Assembly: GCA_019096065.1 (NCBI GenBank)
Contig: JAGUCH010000001.1
Location: 17,422,001 to 17,486,000 of the forward strand
Reading direction: 5' to 3'
Length of the DNA stretch: 64,000 bases
DNA from: Paracyclopina nana
Taxonomy: Eukaryota; Arthropoda; Copepoda; Cyclopoida; Cyclopettidae
Below, piece by piece: positions 23,900 through 36,577 of the stretch (within the stretch, counting starts at the first letter, position 1; every line of letters starts with the position of its first letter). The translations under genes and the position numbers were made by a program. Under the pieces are notes generated by a model. The model had not been told where the DNA came from. It saw only the letters and a list, made by a program, of their open reading frames with translations, and did no database searches.

Positions 23900-24600
23900 G
23901 AATATGAGCCCATTATAGCCCGAAGCAATTCAATATCAAAGTTAAGCCAAACAAAGGCCAGTTTTGGGCCACTCTTCAATGCCCAAATTAGCCCATTTTT
24001 AAACTCTAGAATAGCTAAAAAAAGCCCAAATTTGCCCATTTTTAAACTCTAGAATAGCTGAAAAAGCCCAAATTCGCCCTAAAACTGGCAATTGGTGGAA
24101 GACGAATATTAAATTGCCCTTTATGGCCCGTTTTGCCATGATAAAGCCAAATGTGCCCAAATATTGCCCACTAAATCTAATTTATTGCTTTTTTCTGCAA
24201 ATAACGTAATTAGCGGGCTATTATGCCATAATTAAGCATCTTAGGCCCAAAAATACCCAATTTTAACCAAAGCAGATCTAAAAATGCCCTTTTTGCCCTA
24301 AAAAGCCCATATAGCCCCAAAGAGGCCCAAAAGTGATAAAACTCGTCAAATGCGCGTGCCATCTTCAAAAATGCAAAAAGACTAAAATCAGCCCAATAAT
24401 ACCCTTTTTGTCAAAAAGCCCATAAAGCCCCAAAAATGCCCATACTGCCCAAAAGTCAAATAATGCACAAAAGTAGCTAAGCGAACAAATCGAAATGAAT
24501 TTTAAGAAAAATAGCCCATAATAGCCCAAGACAGCCCACTTTGGCAAAAAGCCCAAAAAAGCCCTAAGAATGAAAAATTGAACAATTTGGAGCAAAAACG
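23900..24600. repeat. GCCC-studded, strand-asymmetric low-complexity block
   Basis: More than 40 plus-strand occurrences of GCCC or AGCCCA are spaced irregularly in A-rich DNA, with GGGC almost absent. A short direct duplication is clear at about 23990-24075 (CCATTTTTAAACTCTAGAAT repeated). The asymmetry suggests decayed tandem repeats. Confidence 0.6.
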
Positions 24601-25689
24601 ATTATAAAAGTTCACCTCAGAGCCGTAAATTGTTTACAGGCAATTGATTCACTAAATTGCACCCGCGAATTTAATTACAATTCACAAGCAATAAACCTTT
24701 GAAATTGGTTCGTCGCTTGAAAACGCTCATTTGAGGCTCAGTGTCAAAGCAGGAAAAACCATTTTCCAAACTACTTCTCAAGAGCACTCAGCAAAAATGC
24801 ACTTTCAGGGAAGCCTGAAAAAATGGAAATTCCACAGTGTGGAAAGTTGTGGTTCAAAAGTCTGTAATCTTTTATCACCCCTGTTTACCCCATAGTGCAT
24901 GAGTAGAAGAACATTTTCCGTGCATTTTGCTATAGTTGAATTTTCTGCGAGGTTGGTGGGCTGAAAATGCAATTTTCGGGAGCTTTCGTGAAATTGGCTT
25001 GGGAACATTTACCCTCAGAATTCTTGCAATAATTCATTTAAATAGGATTTTAGCTTTTTTAGTCTAGAGTCTGCTCCGAAAAAAACTCAATTTGAATAAG
25101 GACAAAGTGAAGGTTTGAGTTTTTGTGGATCACTCTCTAGCATGTAAATTCTGACAGCTTATTTCACATGCAAGAAAATGAACTTTCCTATTTTCCAAAT
25201 GGAGCCAATTTTGGGTTATGAAAATAACAGCCATTATTTGTGTGAGTGCGTAAAACTGAAAAAATTGACCTTAATGCTTCATTTCGGGGATCAAAAAGGA
25301 ATTTGGGCCAAGGTGTCAAGAGTTCAAAGTGGACTCTTTGTTTCACCTCTTTATTATTTCATGCTTCATAAATCAACCAATTTCACACCCTTCAAAAATG
25401 ACCCTTTTCATTACATTAGGCAAAATTAAAGATTTCTCCGAGCAACCTTTTAAAAAAGGGCAATTTTTGACGTTGCAACTTTCACTGTTCAACTTGTTTG
25501 TTTGTGTGAAAATTTGGGCCGGATTGATGGTTCGAGATTGCACCGATCCCATTTCGGATCAATTTAACAAGGTATCTCACAAAACGCCTTGTGGTTTCCT
25601 CAATTGTTGTGATGACACGTGGAGCTATTGCGTCACAATAATGGTGCTCAGAATCGGTGACATTGAGCAATGATAGGCAATGACATCTC
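24601..25689. other. Intergenic, one small unexplained ORF
   Basis: A plus-strand ORF at 25329-25673 (114 residues) ends in a Cys-rich stretch. It has no recognised domain and no codon-bias argument can be made. I see no other structure. Confidence 0.3.
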
Positions 25690-26480
25690 CACAATTAGGA
25701 AGGCATTTAAGGTCAGCAACTCTTCTTACCTGCAAAAGATTTGTGAAGAATGGAATTGCTATGACAAGAGTGCGAATAACTCTATTCAACATGGCTGATT
25801 TCCACAGATTATCACTCATATCTCTGCAAAGAGAGGTCGTAGGCAATACTTGCATAGAATAACATTTGCTACCAATGACATAAGGAGCAAATGCTATTTT
25901 ATCATACTTGTCTCCAAATATACTGCAAGTGTAATTATGCCCATGAATTGAATTGATACTAAACTGCGAATGTATGCACTTAACATGGCTGGTTTTGGCA
26001 GATTATCACTCATATCTTTGCAAGGAAAGGATGTAGCTAGCAATTGCATAAAATAACAATTGTTACCAATGACATTAGTAAAAAATGCTATTTTATCAAA
26101 CTTGGCCTCATAAATTCCCATAAGAGTCATTAGGCCCAAGAATGGAATTGATACAAAAGTGCGAATGTATGTACTTAACATGGCTGGTTTTGGCAGATTA
26201 TCGCTCATATCTTTGCAATGAAAGGATGAAACTAATAATTGCATAAAATAACAATTGCTACCAATGAAATGAGTAACAAATTGTATTATACTACATTTTT
26301 TCTCTCAAGCTTCCTTAATTGTCATTTAGCCCTATAATGAAACTTGATGGCTGACATTCATAAAAACATCATCATATCTTTTCATTGAGAGGTTTTAACC
26401 AAAAATTGCATAAAATATCATTTGCTGCCAATGACAAGAGTAACAATAACAATTTTATAATGTTTGGGCTCTGAAGTTAC
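25690..26480 (-). repeat. 195-bp tandem array with exon-like segments
   Basis: Three clear copies and a decayed fourth of a unit of about 195 bp; the landmark CAGATTATCNCTCATATCT recurs at 25805, 25999 and 26194. The period is 65 codons, so the minus strand carries a repeated peptide (CKDMSDNLPKPAMLSAYIRS). In the leftmost copy that stretch is bounded by TTTGCAG|AGATATG and TTTGCAG|GTAAGA, a plausible internal exon at 25730-25823. The other copies lack a good donor. I do not recognise the peptide. Confidence 0.65.
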
Positions 26481-26841
26481 CCCAAGTGTCATTAGGCCCA
26501 AGATAAGAAATGAGTTTTTGCCACAACTGTCACTTCACCTGTAATTTATGTGCCTATTTATGGCATTGAACTGGATTTGCACAAGACACATTTTTATGAT
26601 GAAGCAAAGTCCTTGGGCAGTGATATACTATGCAAATTCCACCCATTTGATTTTTTATCAACTCCATTTATGACTCAAAGTGAAAAGCTTTTTATAGGGT
26701 CATTTTTTGACCTGATATGCCACAATTATTCAGGCTTAAGCTGGCTGCATGACAACTTTCAGCCAGGCTGAGCACATAAAAGATTAGCTGTGTGCAATTT
26801 CATGGTCAGCACCACCTAATGACAAATGAGGCACGAAGAAG
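26481..26841. other. Intergenic, nothing recognised
   Basis: Short stretch between the 195-bp array and the foldback element; only a short ORF of 73 residues. Confidence 0.35.
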
Positions 26842-29800
26842 CTTTAACAGCTCCTGACTGTAAGCCACAAGCAATCCTGATACAAGGTTTCGGATTCGAA
26901 AATCAGTTTTTTGGCCCAAACCCCTTGCAATAGTGTGAAAAATTGGAAAATTAAGTTTCATGACCACTGGACCACTCTAGGGTGGTCAAGTGGTGCGGTA
27001 AGCAAAATGCTGTTTAGATTAAGGCAAAAATGAATGGGGGCATAGCTGGAGGTGTGGGTATGGCCAGAAATCAACTATACCCTAATTATCTAGGCCCTGG
27101 GGGGGTCTCTAGGTGTCAGGGAAAAAAAGTTGAAAAACGTAAACAAACTAGTTGAAAAAATGGCCAAAATTCACTTTTTCGGACCCTACTTTGAGGGCAT
27201 TTTCCTCCCATGTCAGTGGATGGATTTTTGATTTTTCAACTCTGGATGAAAGTCAAAGATTGGAACTGTCATTACAAAAAAGAAAATTCATTATATGTCT
27301 GCAGATGGAGCTCCTGGAGCGATTCAAAAATACACATTTTTAACAAAAATGACTTTACAGTAAAACAGATAAAACTGACAAGCGGAAGTGAAGTCAAATA
27401 CAAAAATTTTTTTATCATCACAAACATAAGCCAAAGTGCACACCCAGAGGCTTGTCCCAAACAAAAAAATTCAGGATATATAGGCCCTGCCCCTGGCCAG
27501 GAGCCTGGGCAGTCCCATTTATTCTCTGCTGTAACAGCTACATAGGCCAACAGGGAGCCCTTGGCTCCCATGTCAGTGGATGAAAGTGTCCTTTTTTGGC
27601 CTCCTGAGGTCTGTGCTGACCTGAGGCTTGGGCCAAGCAAAAACTTCAGGGTATCAGCCAGCCCTGGCCAGAGCCAGGGGCGGTACTCGTTTATGCTCTA
27701 CCAGAGCAGCAGCTTTATAGGGCCAACAGGTAGCCCCTGGCTCCCATGTCAGTGGATGAAAGTGTCCTTTTGGCCTCCTGAGGTCTGTGCTGACCTGAGG
27801 CTTGGTCCAAGCAAAAAAACCAGGGTACATTGGCCCTGGCCTGAGCCCAAGTACCGGTTATACACTCTGCTGCAGCAGTTGCATAGGCCAACAGGAGTTT
27901 CCCATGTCCAGCGGATGAAAGTGTCCTGACAGCCTCCCTGAGGTCTGTGCTGACCTGGAGGCTTGGTCCAGCGACAAAATTCAGGGTATATTGCCCTGGC
28001 CAGGAGCCAGGCGGCAGTACTGGTTGATGCTCTGCTGCAGCAGCTACATAGGCCAATAGGAGCTTCCCATGTCAGTGGATGAGTGTCCTTTCAGCCTCCT
28101 GAGGTCTGTGCTGACCTGAGGCTTGGTCCAGCGACACCAAATTCAGGGCATTGGCCCTGGCCAGGTTGGCCAGGAGCAGTACTGGTTATGCTTGTTGCAG
28201 CAGGATACAGGCCAACAGGGCCCCTGGCTCCCATGTCAGTGGATGAAAGCGCCCTTTTCAGCCTCCTGAGGTCTGTGCTGACCTGAGGCTTGTTCAAGCG
28301 ACAAAATTCAGGCGTACAGTTGGCCCTGGCCAGGAGCCAGGGCGGTACTGGTTATGCTCTGCTGCAGCAGCCCTATCATGAGCCAAACAGGGCCCCTGGC
28401 TCCCATGTCAGCGGATGAAAGCGTCCTTTTTCAGCCTCCCGAGGTTCGTGCTGACTCGGAGGCTTCGTTCCAGCTGTGGTTCAGGGTGGCATTGGCCCTG
28501 GCCCGGAGCCCTGGGCGGTACCGGTTATACACTCTGCTGCAGCTCCGGGCCAGGGCCAATGTACCCTGAATTTTTTTGCTTGGACCAAGCCTCCAGGTCA
28601 GCACAGACCTCAGGAGGCTGAAAAAGGACACTTTCATCCACTGACATGGGAGCCCGGGGCTCCCTGTTGGCTTCCATGAAGCTGCTGCAGCAGAGCATAA
28701 TTCAGTACCGTCGCCCTGGCCTTGCTGGCCAGGGCCAATGTACCCTGAATTTTGTCGCTTGGACCAAGCCTCCTCCAGGGTCACACAGACCTCAGGAGGC
28801 TGAAAAAGGACACTTTCATCCACTGACATGGGAGCCAGGGGCTCCCTGTTGGCCTAAGTGTAGCTGCTGCAGCAGAGCATAATCAGTACCTGCGCCTGGT
28901 TCCTGGCCAGGGCCAATGTAAATTCTGAATTTTGTCGCTGGACCAAGCCCAGGTCAGCACAGACCTCAGGAGGCTGGAAAAAGGACACTTTCATCCACTG
29001 ACATGGGAGCTCCTGTTGGCCTATGTGAAGCTGCAGCAGAGCATAACCAGTACCCTGCCCCTGGCTCCCTGGCCAGGGCCAATATACCCTGAATTTTGTC
29101 GTGCTTGACTTTAAGCTTCCAGGTCAGCACAGACCTCAGGAGGCTGGAAAAAGGACACTTTCATCCACTGACATGGGAGCTCCCTGTTGGCGATGTAGCT
29201 GCTGCTAGCAGAGCGTATAACCGGTACCGCTCCAGGCTCCAGGCCAGGGCCAATGTACCCCTGAATTTTTGCTTTGACCAAGCCTCCAGGTCAGCACAGA
29301 CCTCAGGAGGCCAAAAAGGACACTTTCATCCACTGACATGGGAGCCAGGGGCCACTCGGCGTTGGAACAGCTGCCGCAGTAGAGCATCCCGGTACCGGCC
29401 CTGGCTTCTTTTGGCCAGCGCACGGCCCGGGAAGTTTTTTGCTGGCTCAGTCAGGTCAGCACAGACCTCAGGAGGCCAAAAAGGACACTTTCATCTACTG
29501 GTTGCATGGGAGCCAAGGGCCTCCTGTTGGCCCATGTAGCTGTTACAGCAGAGAATAAATGGGACTGCCCAGGCTCTGGCCAGGGCAGGGCCTATATATC
29601 CTGAATTTTTTTGTTTGGGACAAGCCCTCTGGGTGTGCAATAATGACATGTTTGTGATGATAAAAAAATTTTTGTATTTGACTTCACTTCCGCTTGTCAG
29701 TTTTATCTGTTTTACTGTAAAGTCATTTTTGTTAAAAATGTGTATTTTTGAATCGCTCCAGGAGCTCCATCTGCAGACATATAATGAATTTTCTTTTTTG

Positions 29801-30231
29801 TAATGACAGTTCCAATCTTTGACTTTCATCCAGAGTTGAAAAATCAAAAATCCATCCACTGACATGGGAGGAAAATGCCCTCAAAGTAGGGTCCGAAAAA
29901 GTGAATTTTGGCCATTTTTCAACTAGTTTGTTTACGTTTTTCAACTTTTTTCCCTGACACCTAGAGACCCCCCCAGGGCCTAGATAATTAGGGTATAGTT
30001 GATATCTGGCCATACCCACACCTCCAGCTATGCCCCCATTCATTTTTGCCTTAATCTAAACAGCATTTTGCTTACCGCACCACTTGACCACCCTAGAGTG
30101 GTCCAGTGGTCATGAAACTTAATTTTCCAATTTTTCACACTATTGCAAGGGGTTTGGGCCAAAAAACTGATTTTCGAATCCGAAACCTTGTATCAGGATT
30201 GCTTGTGGCTTACAGTCAGGAGCTGTTAAAG
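26842..30231. mobile_element. Foldback-type DNA transposon (giant palindrome), non-autonomous
   Basis: The entire 3390-bp stretch is one inverted repeat centred near 28536. The ends are CTTTAACAGCTCCTGACTG and its exact inverse, flanked by AAG on both sides. The outer arms (about 26842-27545 and 29490-30231) are nearly identical; I saw only scattered single-base differences. The inner arms each hold six tandem copies of a GC-rich unit of 160-174 bp, forward on the left (landmark GAGGTCTGTGCTGACC at 27606, 27780, 27940, 28101, 28268, 28441) and inverted on the right. This is the plan of Drosophila FB elements: a unique flank plus inner tandem repeats. No transposase or other gene lies inside, so movement would need proteins supplied in trans. 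The near-identity of the arms suggests recent insertion or continuing gene conversion. Confidence 0.88.
27546..29489. repeat. Inverted arrays of a ~165-bp GC-rich unit inside the foldback element
   Basis: About twelve copies, six per arm, each containing a CTCCCATGTCAGTGGATGAA box, the GAGGTCTGTGCTGACC box, a CCTGGCCAGGAGCCAGG self-complementary box and GCTGCAGCAGC. Copies differ by small indels, more than the outer arms do. Base composition is far richer in G+C than the surroundings, which points to an origin apart from the local DNA. Confidence 0.85.
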
Positions 30232-33200
30232 AAGAAATTACCCAGCCTAACCTTTTCTTCCTAATAAAAGGAGCTGCTCTGGCCTAATAAACAAAAAGGA
30301 GGCTCACTTATTAGGCCATGAAAATGGAGTCATGACATTGACATGAGGATGATGCACCCTTTCAAAGGTCAAGTGAGTTCAAAGCTGCATGAATTGGCTA
30401 TATATCCACAAATTTCGCAAGCCACTATTATGTGCACTTTTAGTGAGAATTTGCATGCCTTCTCCTACCCTTGGATAAGCATCTACACACACAGTCTTCT
30501 GCTGATAGAACCTTGATTAATTGTGAGCTTTTTAGCATGACATTGACCTAGGGGATGCATTTCACTTTGACATCTCCATTAGTCCATTGTTTTAAGTGGC
30601 CTTCATGTTATGATGATGTCTACTAATAGGCTATCTTGTCTGACCAAATTGAGTAATGGCTTGGATCAGATATGCCATAATATGCAAATTAACCAGTGGG
30701 CTCATAATAAGAGAAAAAAAAAGCACTAGCTCATTCATGAAGATGGCCAGAAAAGCCTTGACATTCTTTCCTGTTCCATATGGGAGAGAAATGGCCACAA
30801 ATCTCTTGAGACAACAATCATGAGCTACCATTAACTGTACTGAGAATAAGGAGATGTGTGTCAGCACCATAAAGAAGCACCTTCTATCTTCATCTGAGAT
30901 TCACAAAGGTCATCAAACAGTTTTACACAAAGGGTCTAAGTGCAGAGTACTAGCCATTTGCTCAAGTGGACTTATCTGATGTCCTACAAGAATTTTCTTT
31001 AAACAACTTCCACACCTGCTAGGAATACAAGCATTTTTGCTTTTATGCATAATTGCATTTCTGAGAGCCCAACATGGTGTTCCTGACAGGCGGCTAAAAA
31101 AAGAACGCATCAGGATAATTAATACTCATTACCAAAACTCAAGTAGGAGTGAAGCTACAAGAAAACTGTATTAGCAACAATTCCTTATCTAGGCAAGATG
31201 TGCATTTTTGGTTTTGTGCACTTTGACCCCACAGCCAGCCCAGTGTGACTTTTGTGACAGGCATGAAAATTTGGACCGGCTTTTTTTGGTTCCGAAGCGC
31301 TTTTCCCTGAACTACATGAAGACAATGACTCTTGGAATTTGCCATAAAGTAGCTGTTGTTACCTTTCTTGGAAATGATTTCCAGGCAACTTTTCTCTTGG
31401 ATGATGGCATGAAAAATGTCAAGAGCTCATAAAAGGAGCTCTGAGCTGCATTGTTGTAGAAGTTTGATTAATCCAGATTAACCGTACTCTTGGCTACATT
31501 GACTGATGACTTTTTTCTCATTCCTGGTGCATTCAGTCTTTTGAAGCTGATTTAATTTTTTTTGCACCACTACCTTTGAGCTTTGTCAAAATGAAGGGTG
31601 TTGGTTCCAACAATTTATTCAGTGGCCTTGGAGATGCTCAGAAATTGAACTGATCCATATTATGTTGAAGCACATCCATTCCTGATAAGCAATATAGATA
31701 AAATGATGTTGCAACCATCAAGGATGATCAGCAGGGAAAATGCAGCACAAAAAAGGAGCTCATTAAAAGGGAAAAGCTACCTTTTAACAGGGATTTTAAT
31801 GCTTATCATGGTGGTTTTATTTCAAATCAACAGGATCATGAGGTTTGAGCCCTTTTTTAAAATATGCAAAGTCACGAGGCTCCACTTATATAAATTTGGC
31901 AGGAAAATTTCACAAACTTAAAATGCAGCTTGCTACTACCATCAAACAGGGAGCAATTTGAAACTTGAAACCCATAATAATAAGGTCTTGTGGTCACTAT
32001 TCTAGACCAAAGTCCAAGTGTCTAAAAACAAAGAGCTGACAGCACTAAGACATATTTTAAAAACTTCATATTCTACTTGAAGCTTCTTTCTCATATAAAG
32101 AGGTGACATCAGTCAAAAATAAAATAGTTTAATTTAAAAAAAAATTATATGAAAGGGCTACTTTCCCAGCATAAAACACATACAAAAAACTTTCTTAAAT
32201 CCTACTAGAGGCTAAAAACACAAATTTGAAATTGACCCATTTTGAAATAATATAATTTTTAACTAGCTTTTAACTAACTTTAATAATTTTAAAATAATAA
32301 TTAACATAATTTTTCTAGAACAAAATAACCCTAATTGAACTATTTAAAATGTAAATCGTGGTACAAAAAAGCTTTAATATCTTCAGAAAATAAGAAAATG
32401 GATAATGTTGAGGTTGCCCGAAAAAGTACTTTGTTGAATAATATGTCGGTTCTTTGCTTTGAGGCGTTAGAATGTGTACAGCTTAAAGGAATCCATTTTT
32501 TGCCATATTTCCTCCTCTTTTTACACCATGAATGGTGTCTGGAGAGAAATGTAACTGAATTTGATGGATTTGGTATTGAATTTTTCTTTTGTGTAAAAGT
32601 TGTCGCCGTGAGAGAGATTTTGAACAATTTGACACCACATGGTGAGAAATTGGAAGCAACATGACTAATTAGCCATAACAATACATCATTTTTTGCACCA
32701 CTTTAAAACTTTTTTGGTCAAACTTCACCATGGTCGAATTCAATAAAAGCTATAATTAAGGTAAAGGTTTTTTCTCAATTAATCAGAAAAGAGTTATCCA
32801 CTTTTGCAAAAATGTTCACAGATGTTTTCTTTGCATGATAATAAGTCATGTTGCAAAATCATTAATAATTTTGATTGGTGCTAATGAATGCAACAACAAC
32901 AGCACACATTCCCACATTTTTCAAGAAATACATAAAAAGCAGTTTTGGTCAACAGTTAGCCTGGATTCTGACAGGCAATAATTATTACCAATAGAAAGGC
33001 AAATCATAACAATACAACGCCTACTTGCGATCAAATGCGGGAAACATTTACTGGTAAACGGAAGCTGACCCCCAATTTGTTTTAAAATCGTTTAACTTAA
33101 TTTGAGGCAAAAAAAACTTTTGAGCATCCTGTATGAGCTTAATGAGTAAAAGAATGCCAAAGTTTCTTCAATTCTCATCTTAAAAATAATTTAAATAATC

Positions 33201-34589
33201 ATTATTGTTTCAATCCACGAATTGTCATCATATAACAATCATTACACTTTGCTAAAAAGTGTTAGGTGGGAGTTGTAACAATCTATACCTTATAGACAGA
33301 ATTAAACACAAACAAAATAAACTAGCAAGCGTCAAACCAATGTGCCCTGTGCAACCTAACTTGCAAATTGCCAGAAATTAGTAAAAGCAGCCTTTTTTTA
33401 GATATAATATTGAGAAACTATCTTTATCTGGTAGCTATGTCTCAATGTCCGTTTCATTGTAAGTTTTGCCCGTGACCGCTGAAAGGAAGCTGCATAGCAA
33501 ATGTTATTGTTATGATTTGCATTTCTATTATTTGGCCAAAGGAAAATACACTGAAGATGACAACAAGTACAGCTATTAGAGGAAAACATATTTCTCCACT
33601 AACTGTTTCCCATTTGATTGCTATTGAAGCTTTTTGATCTCACACAACTCCCGAGGCATGGGAAACCATTATATGCACTTTTAAAAATCATTCGTTTTGG
33701 GAACAAAAGTCCCTCTTATCACACATGCCATAAAAATATTTACAAGACAAAAATTCCGTAGAAACTAAGGCCTACTAACAACAAATTGTGTTCTTAAAGT
33801 TTTGACAGAAGTTGGGAAAATAATAGATAAATTAACTTTTAAAATAGGAATTCGGAGCAGCTGTCCGTGTGCTTGTCAAGGCGCGGCACGCCACTCAAGC
33901 CAACTAGCTGGCACGACAGCTGACGCCAACGGTTTTTCGACGTGGCGCGGCTAGCTAGCTCCCACGTCAGCTGACGCTAACGGTTTTTTCTGCAATAATT
34001 TGAATGATTCAAGCGTGTAAGAAGAGATTATTGCAATTCATCAAGATGGCAATTAAGCTAAGACAACCCTTTGTCATCATCCTGGTAATTTTTGCATGCA
34101 CACTGGGAAAAAATGTCATGTCAAGCTGCAAATCAGCCGCAATGTGACCTTTTTCTTTGTGTACATCCAAATTCCCTTTGAAGCAAGTTTTTTTTTTGGG
34201 TAGGAAAAATTCCACTTGGTTGACCTTTTTTGGCGCAATTATTACTGATTCTAATCTGTGTGTCAGCTCAATTTAAAGGCTAAATTCTCATGGTGAAAGT
34301 TGTGCAAATCTTTGAAGCAGCCACTGAAACTTTGATATGATGAAAAGACCACCCCACTATTTTGGCCTAGAAACTTTGAATCTCTTCTTTTTTACTGCAT
34401 AAGCATGAAGTGAAAACGGGTTTGGTCTCACGGAAAAAAACTTGGCAAATTGCTTTGCATCAGTTGGAAATTTGAGAAGGCGGCAGCAGACGGCTTCGAA
34501 AAAAAAAAACATGGCTGCGGCTAATTAGTTTATGCTACTGCATCAAGGAAACGCTTACTCAGTCAACAACAACTCTCACTAGAAATAAA
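30232..34589. other. Intergenic, no gene; small direct duplication
   Basis: About 4.3 kb of AT-rich DNA. I see one CAAAGAGCTGACAGC word at about 32030 (a lone element end) and a GC-richer patch at 33850-33990 in which CAGCTGACGCYAACGGTTTTT occurs twice, near ACGTGGCGCGG. ORFs at 32335-32664 overlap on both strands and look random. Confidence 0.35.
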
Positions 34590-35530
34590 TGAAGCCTTCT
34601 CAGTTTTGCCCATGTCTCAGCTGAGCTGACATTCAGCTGAATTTACTCAGCTTTCTCAGAAAAGTTGCGATACTGATGAATCTTCTCAGTTTAGCTAAGA
34701 TTCATGTAGAATCTTCTCAGTTTGATTAGCAATCGGTGGAATCTTCTCAGTTTTCACAGAAAAGCTGAGATTCAGATGAATCATCTCAGTTTTAATGAGG
34801 TTCATTTACAATCTTCTCAGTTTTAATAATATCCTGCTGATTCTTCTCAGTTTTCTCAGAAAAGCTGAGATTCAGAAGAATCTTCTCAGTTTTGATAAGA
34901 ATCATTTAGAATATTCTCAGTTTGATTCAAATCCAGCTGAATCTTCTCAGTTTTCTCAGAAAAGCTGAAATTCATATGAATCTTCTCAGTTTTAATAATA
35001 TCCAGCTGAATCTCAGAAAAGCTAAGATTCAGATGAATCTTCTCAGTTTTACTAAGATTCAACTAGACTCTTCTCTCAGTTAAGCAAAGTTTCACCTGAA
35101 TCTTCACAGCTCAGCTGGATTCTACTCAGTTTCCTTAGTAAATAAGAGATTTAGCAAATCACTTTTCAAGCTTCTCAGTTAAACTTACTTTAAAGCTGAA
35201 TCTTCTCAACTTTTTCTGTTTTGCTAATTTTCAGCTGAGTCCTCTCAGTTAAGTTAACTTTCAGCAGACACTTTTCATGCTTCTCAGTAAATGTGTGATT
35301 CAGCTGACACTTCTATTTTACTCTCATTAAAGCTGAGATTCAGCTGATGCTTTTCAGTTTTCTCAGTTAAAATGAGATTCAGCTGAATTTTCTCAGTTTT
35401 CTCAATAAATCAGAGATTCAGCTGAAACCTTCCTATGACTCAGTTTTAGCTGAGTTTAAAGCTTACAGTCATTTTTACTCAGCTTTTTCCTTAGTGAAAA
35501 CTCAGTCAAACAATTGACTCAGCTAAACAT
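34590..35530. repeat. TTCTCAG minisatellite
   Basis: An array of about 0.9 kb built from CTTCTCAGTTTTCTCAG and AAAGCTGAGATTCAG blocks, giving a mosaic unit of about 38-40 bp whose right part decays. Its core word TTCTCAG is the reverse complement of CTGAGAA, the core of the 16-bp minisatellite at 20310-20965. The array can fold on itself because TTCTCAG and CTGAGA alternate. Confidence 0.8.
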
Positions 35531-36577
35531 TTTAAAGAGGTCGTTGACACCCCACCAGACGTGCAGACTGGAAAATATGAATGATTCCATTTTTTCAACA
35601 GAGGCTTATTTTTAAAGCTTACCATAATAATAAGAAGAACTGACTTGCAGAAAATTGCTGAAATCATGCTCTTGCCCATTCACTCAAGCAAAACGTGGAC
35701 TACTTGCAAATAAAGCCTTTTTATTGCTCCAAAGAAGATGAAGGTTGATGGTGAACATCAGAACAACCGAAATTGGAGATTATTTCCCAACCTCAAGCTT
35801 TTCCCTTAATTTGGCAGCAAAAAAGCAGTATAATCATTCATGTCTGCCAATAAAAAAAATATCCCACAAAAAAATGTGCTGATGCATCATCAGGTGTTTT
35901 AACATCATTTGGAAGAATAAGAAAGTTTCCTGAGATATTATTTTTTTAAATAAGCAAATATTTGAAAGGAATTTATTTATGAATGAAGAAATGGCTCAAT
36001 TTCGCTTGGTCCAATAAATTTGGCCTGCTTATCTTGAGCATATGGCTGATTGGACACAGTGGATGAATTACCTGATGGAAAACAACCTTTATCATTACTG
36101 AATAAGCCACTGTGGGAAATCCGGTGGGGAAAACTGTCCACATTTTTCAATACCTGCCAATTATTGGTCATAAAAACCCAATCAGTGGATTTATCATTTT
36201 TTGCCAATTCCCTTTTTATTAGGGCACTTTTTTGGGAAAAAATGAACTTTTAAAAGACACTTTTTGAAAAAATGCACTTCTAGAGAAAAAGACGCTTATT
36301 TAAAAAAAAATTTGGAAGGAAAGTTGAGGCTTGAAAAAAAGCAAGCAGTGGGAGGTTATGTTGAGCATTTTTATGGCCCTACCTGACTCAATTTCCCATA
36401 GAGTTAATTAAAGTTTGAGTGCGGTAAAAACTGTTGAGCAATGATCAAAACAGAAAAATTGCAATTTCCTCCCTCTTCATTGGCACTTTTTTTTATTGCA
36501 TCCTGATCTCTTCACTTTCACCAATCATAAAAAGTCTGAGCTCAAAAAATTCTCATGAAAATTCCTTTGAATTTACA
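35531..36577. other. Intergenic, nothing recognised
   Basis: AT-rich; no supported gene. Confidence 0.35.

Noticed and set aside
27272-29865. Many ORFs of 60-147 residues in the foldback element
   Set aside because: They read through the palindromic arms and GC-rich repeats on both strands, with no start context, domain or consistent frame.
20310-35530. Possible CRISPR-like arrays
   Set aside because: The repeats are contiguous tandem units without unique spacers, in an animal genome.
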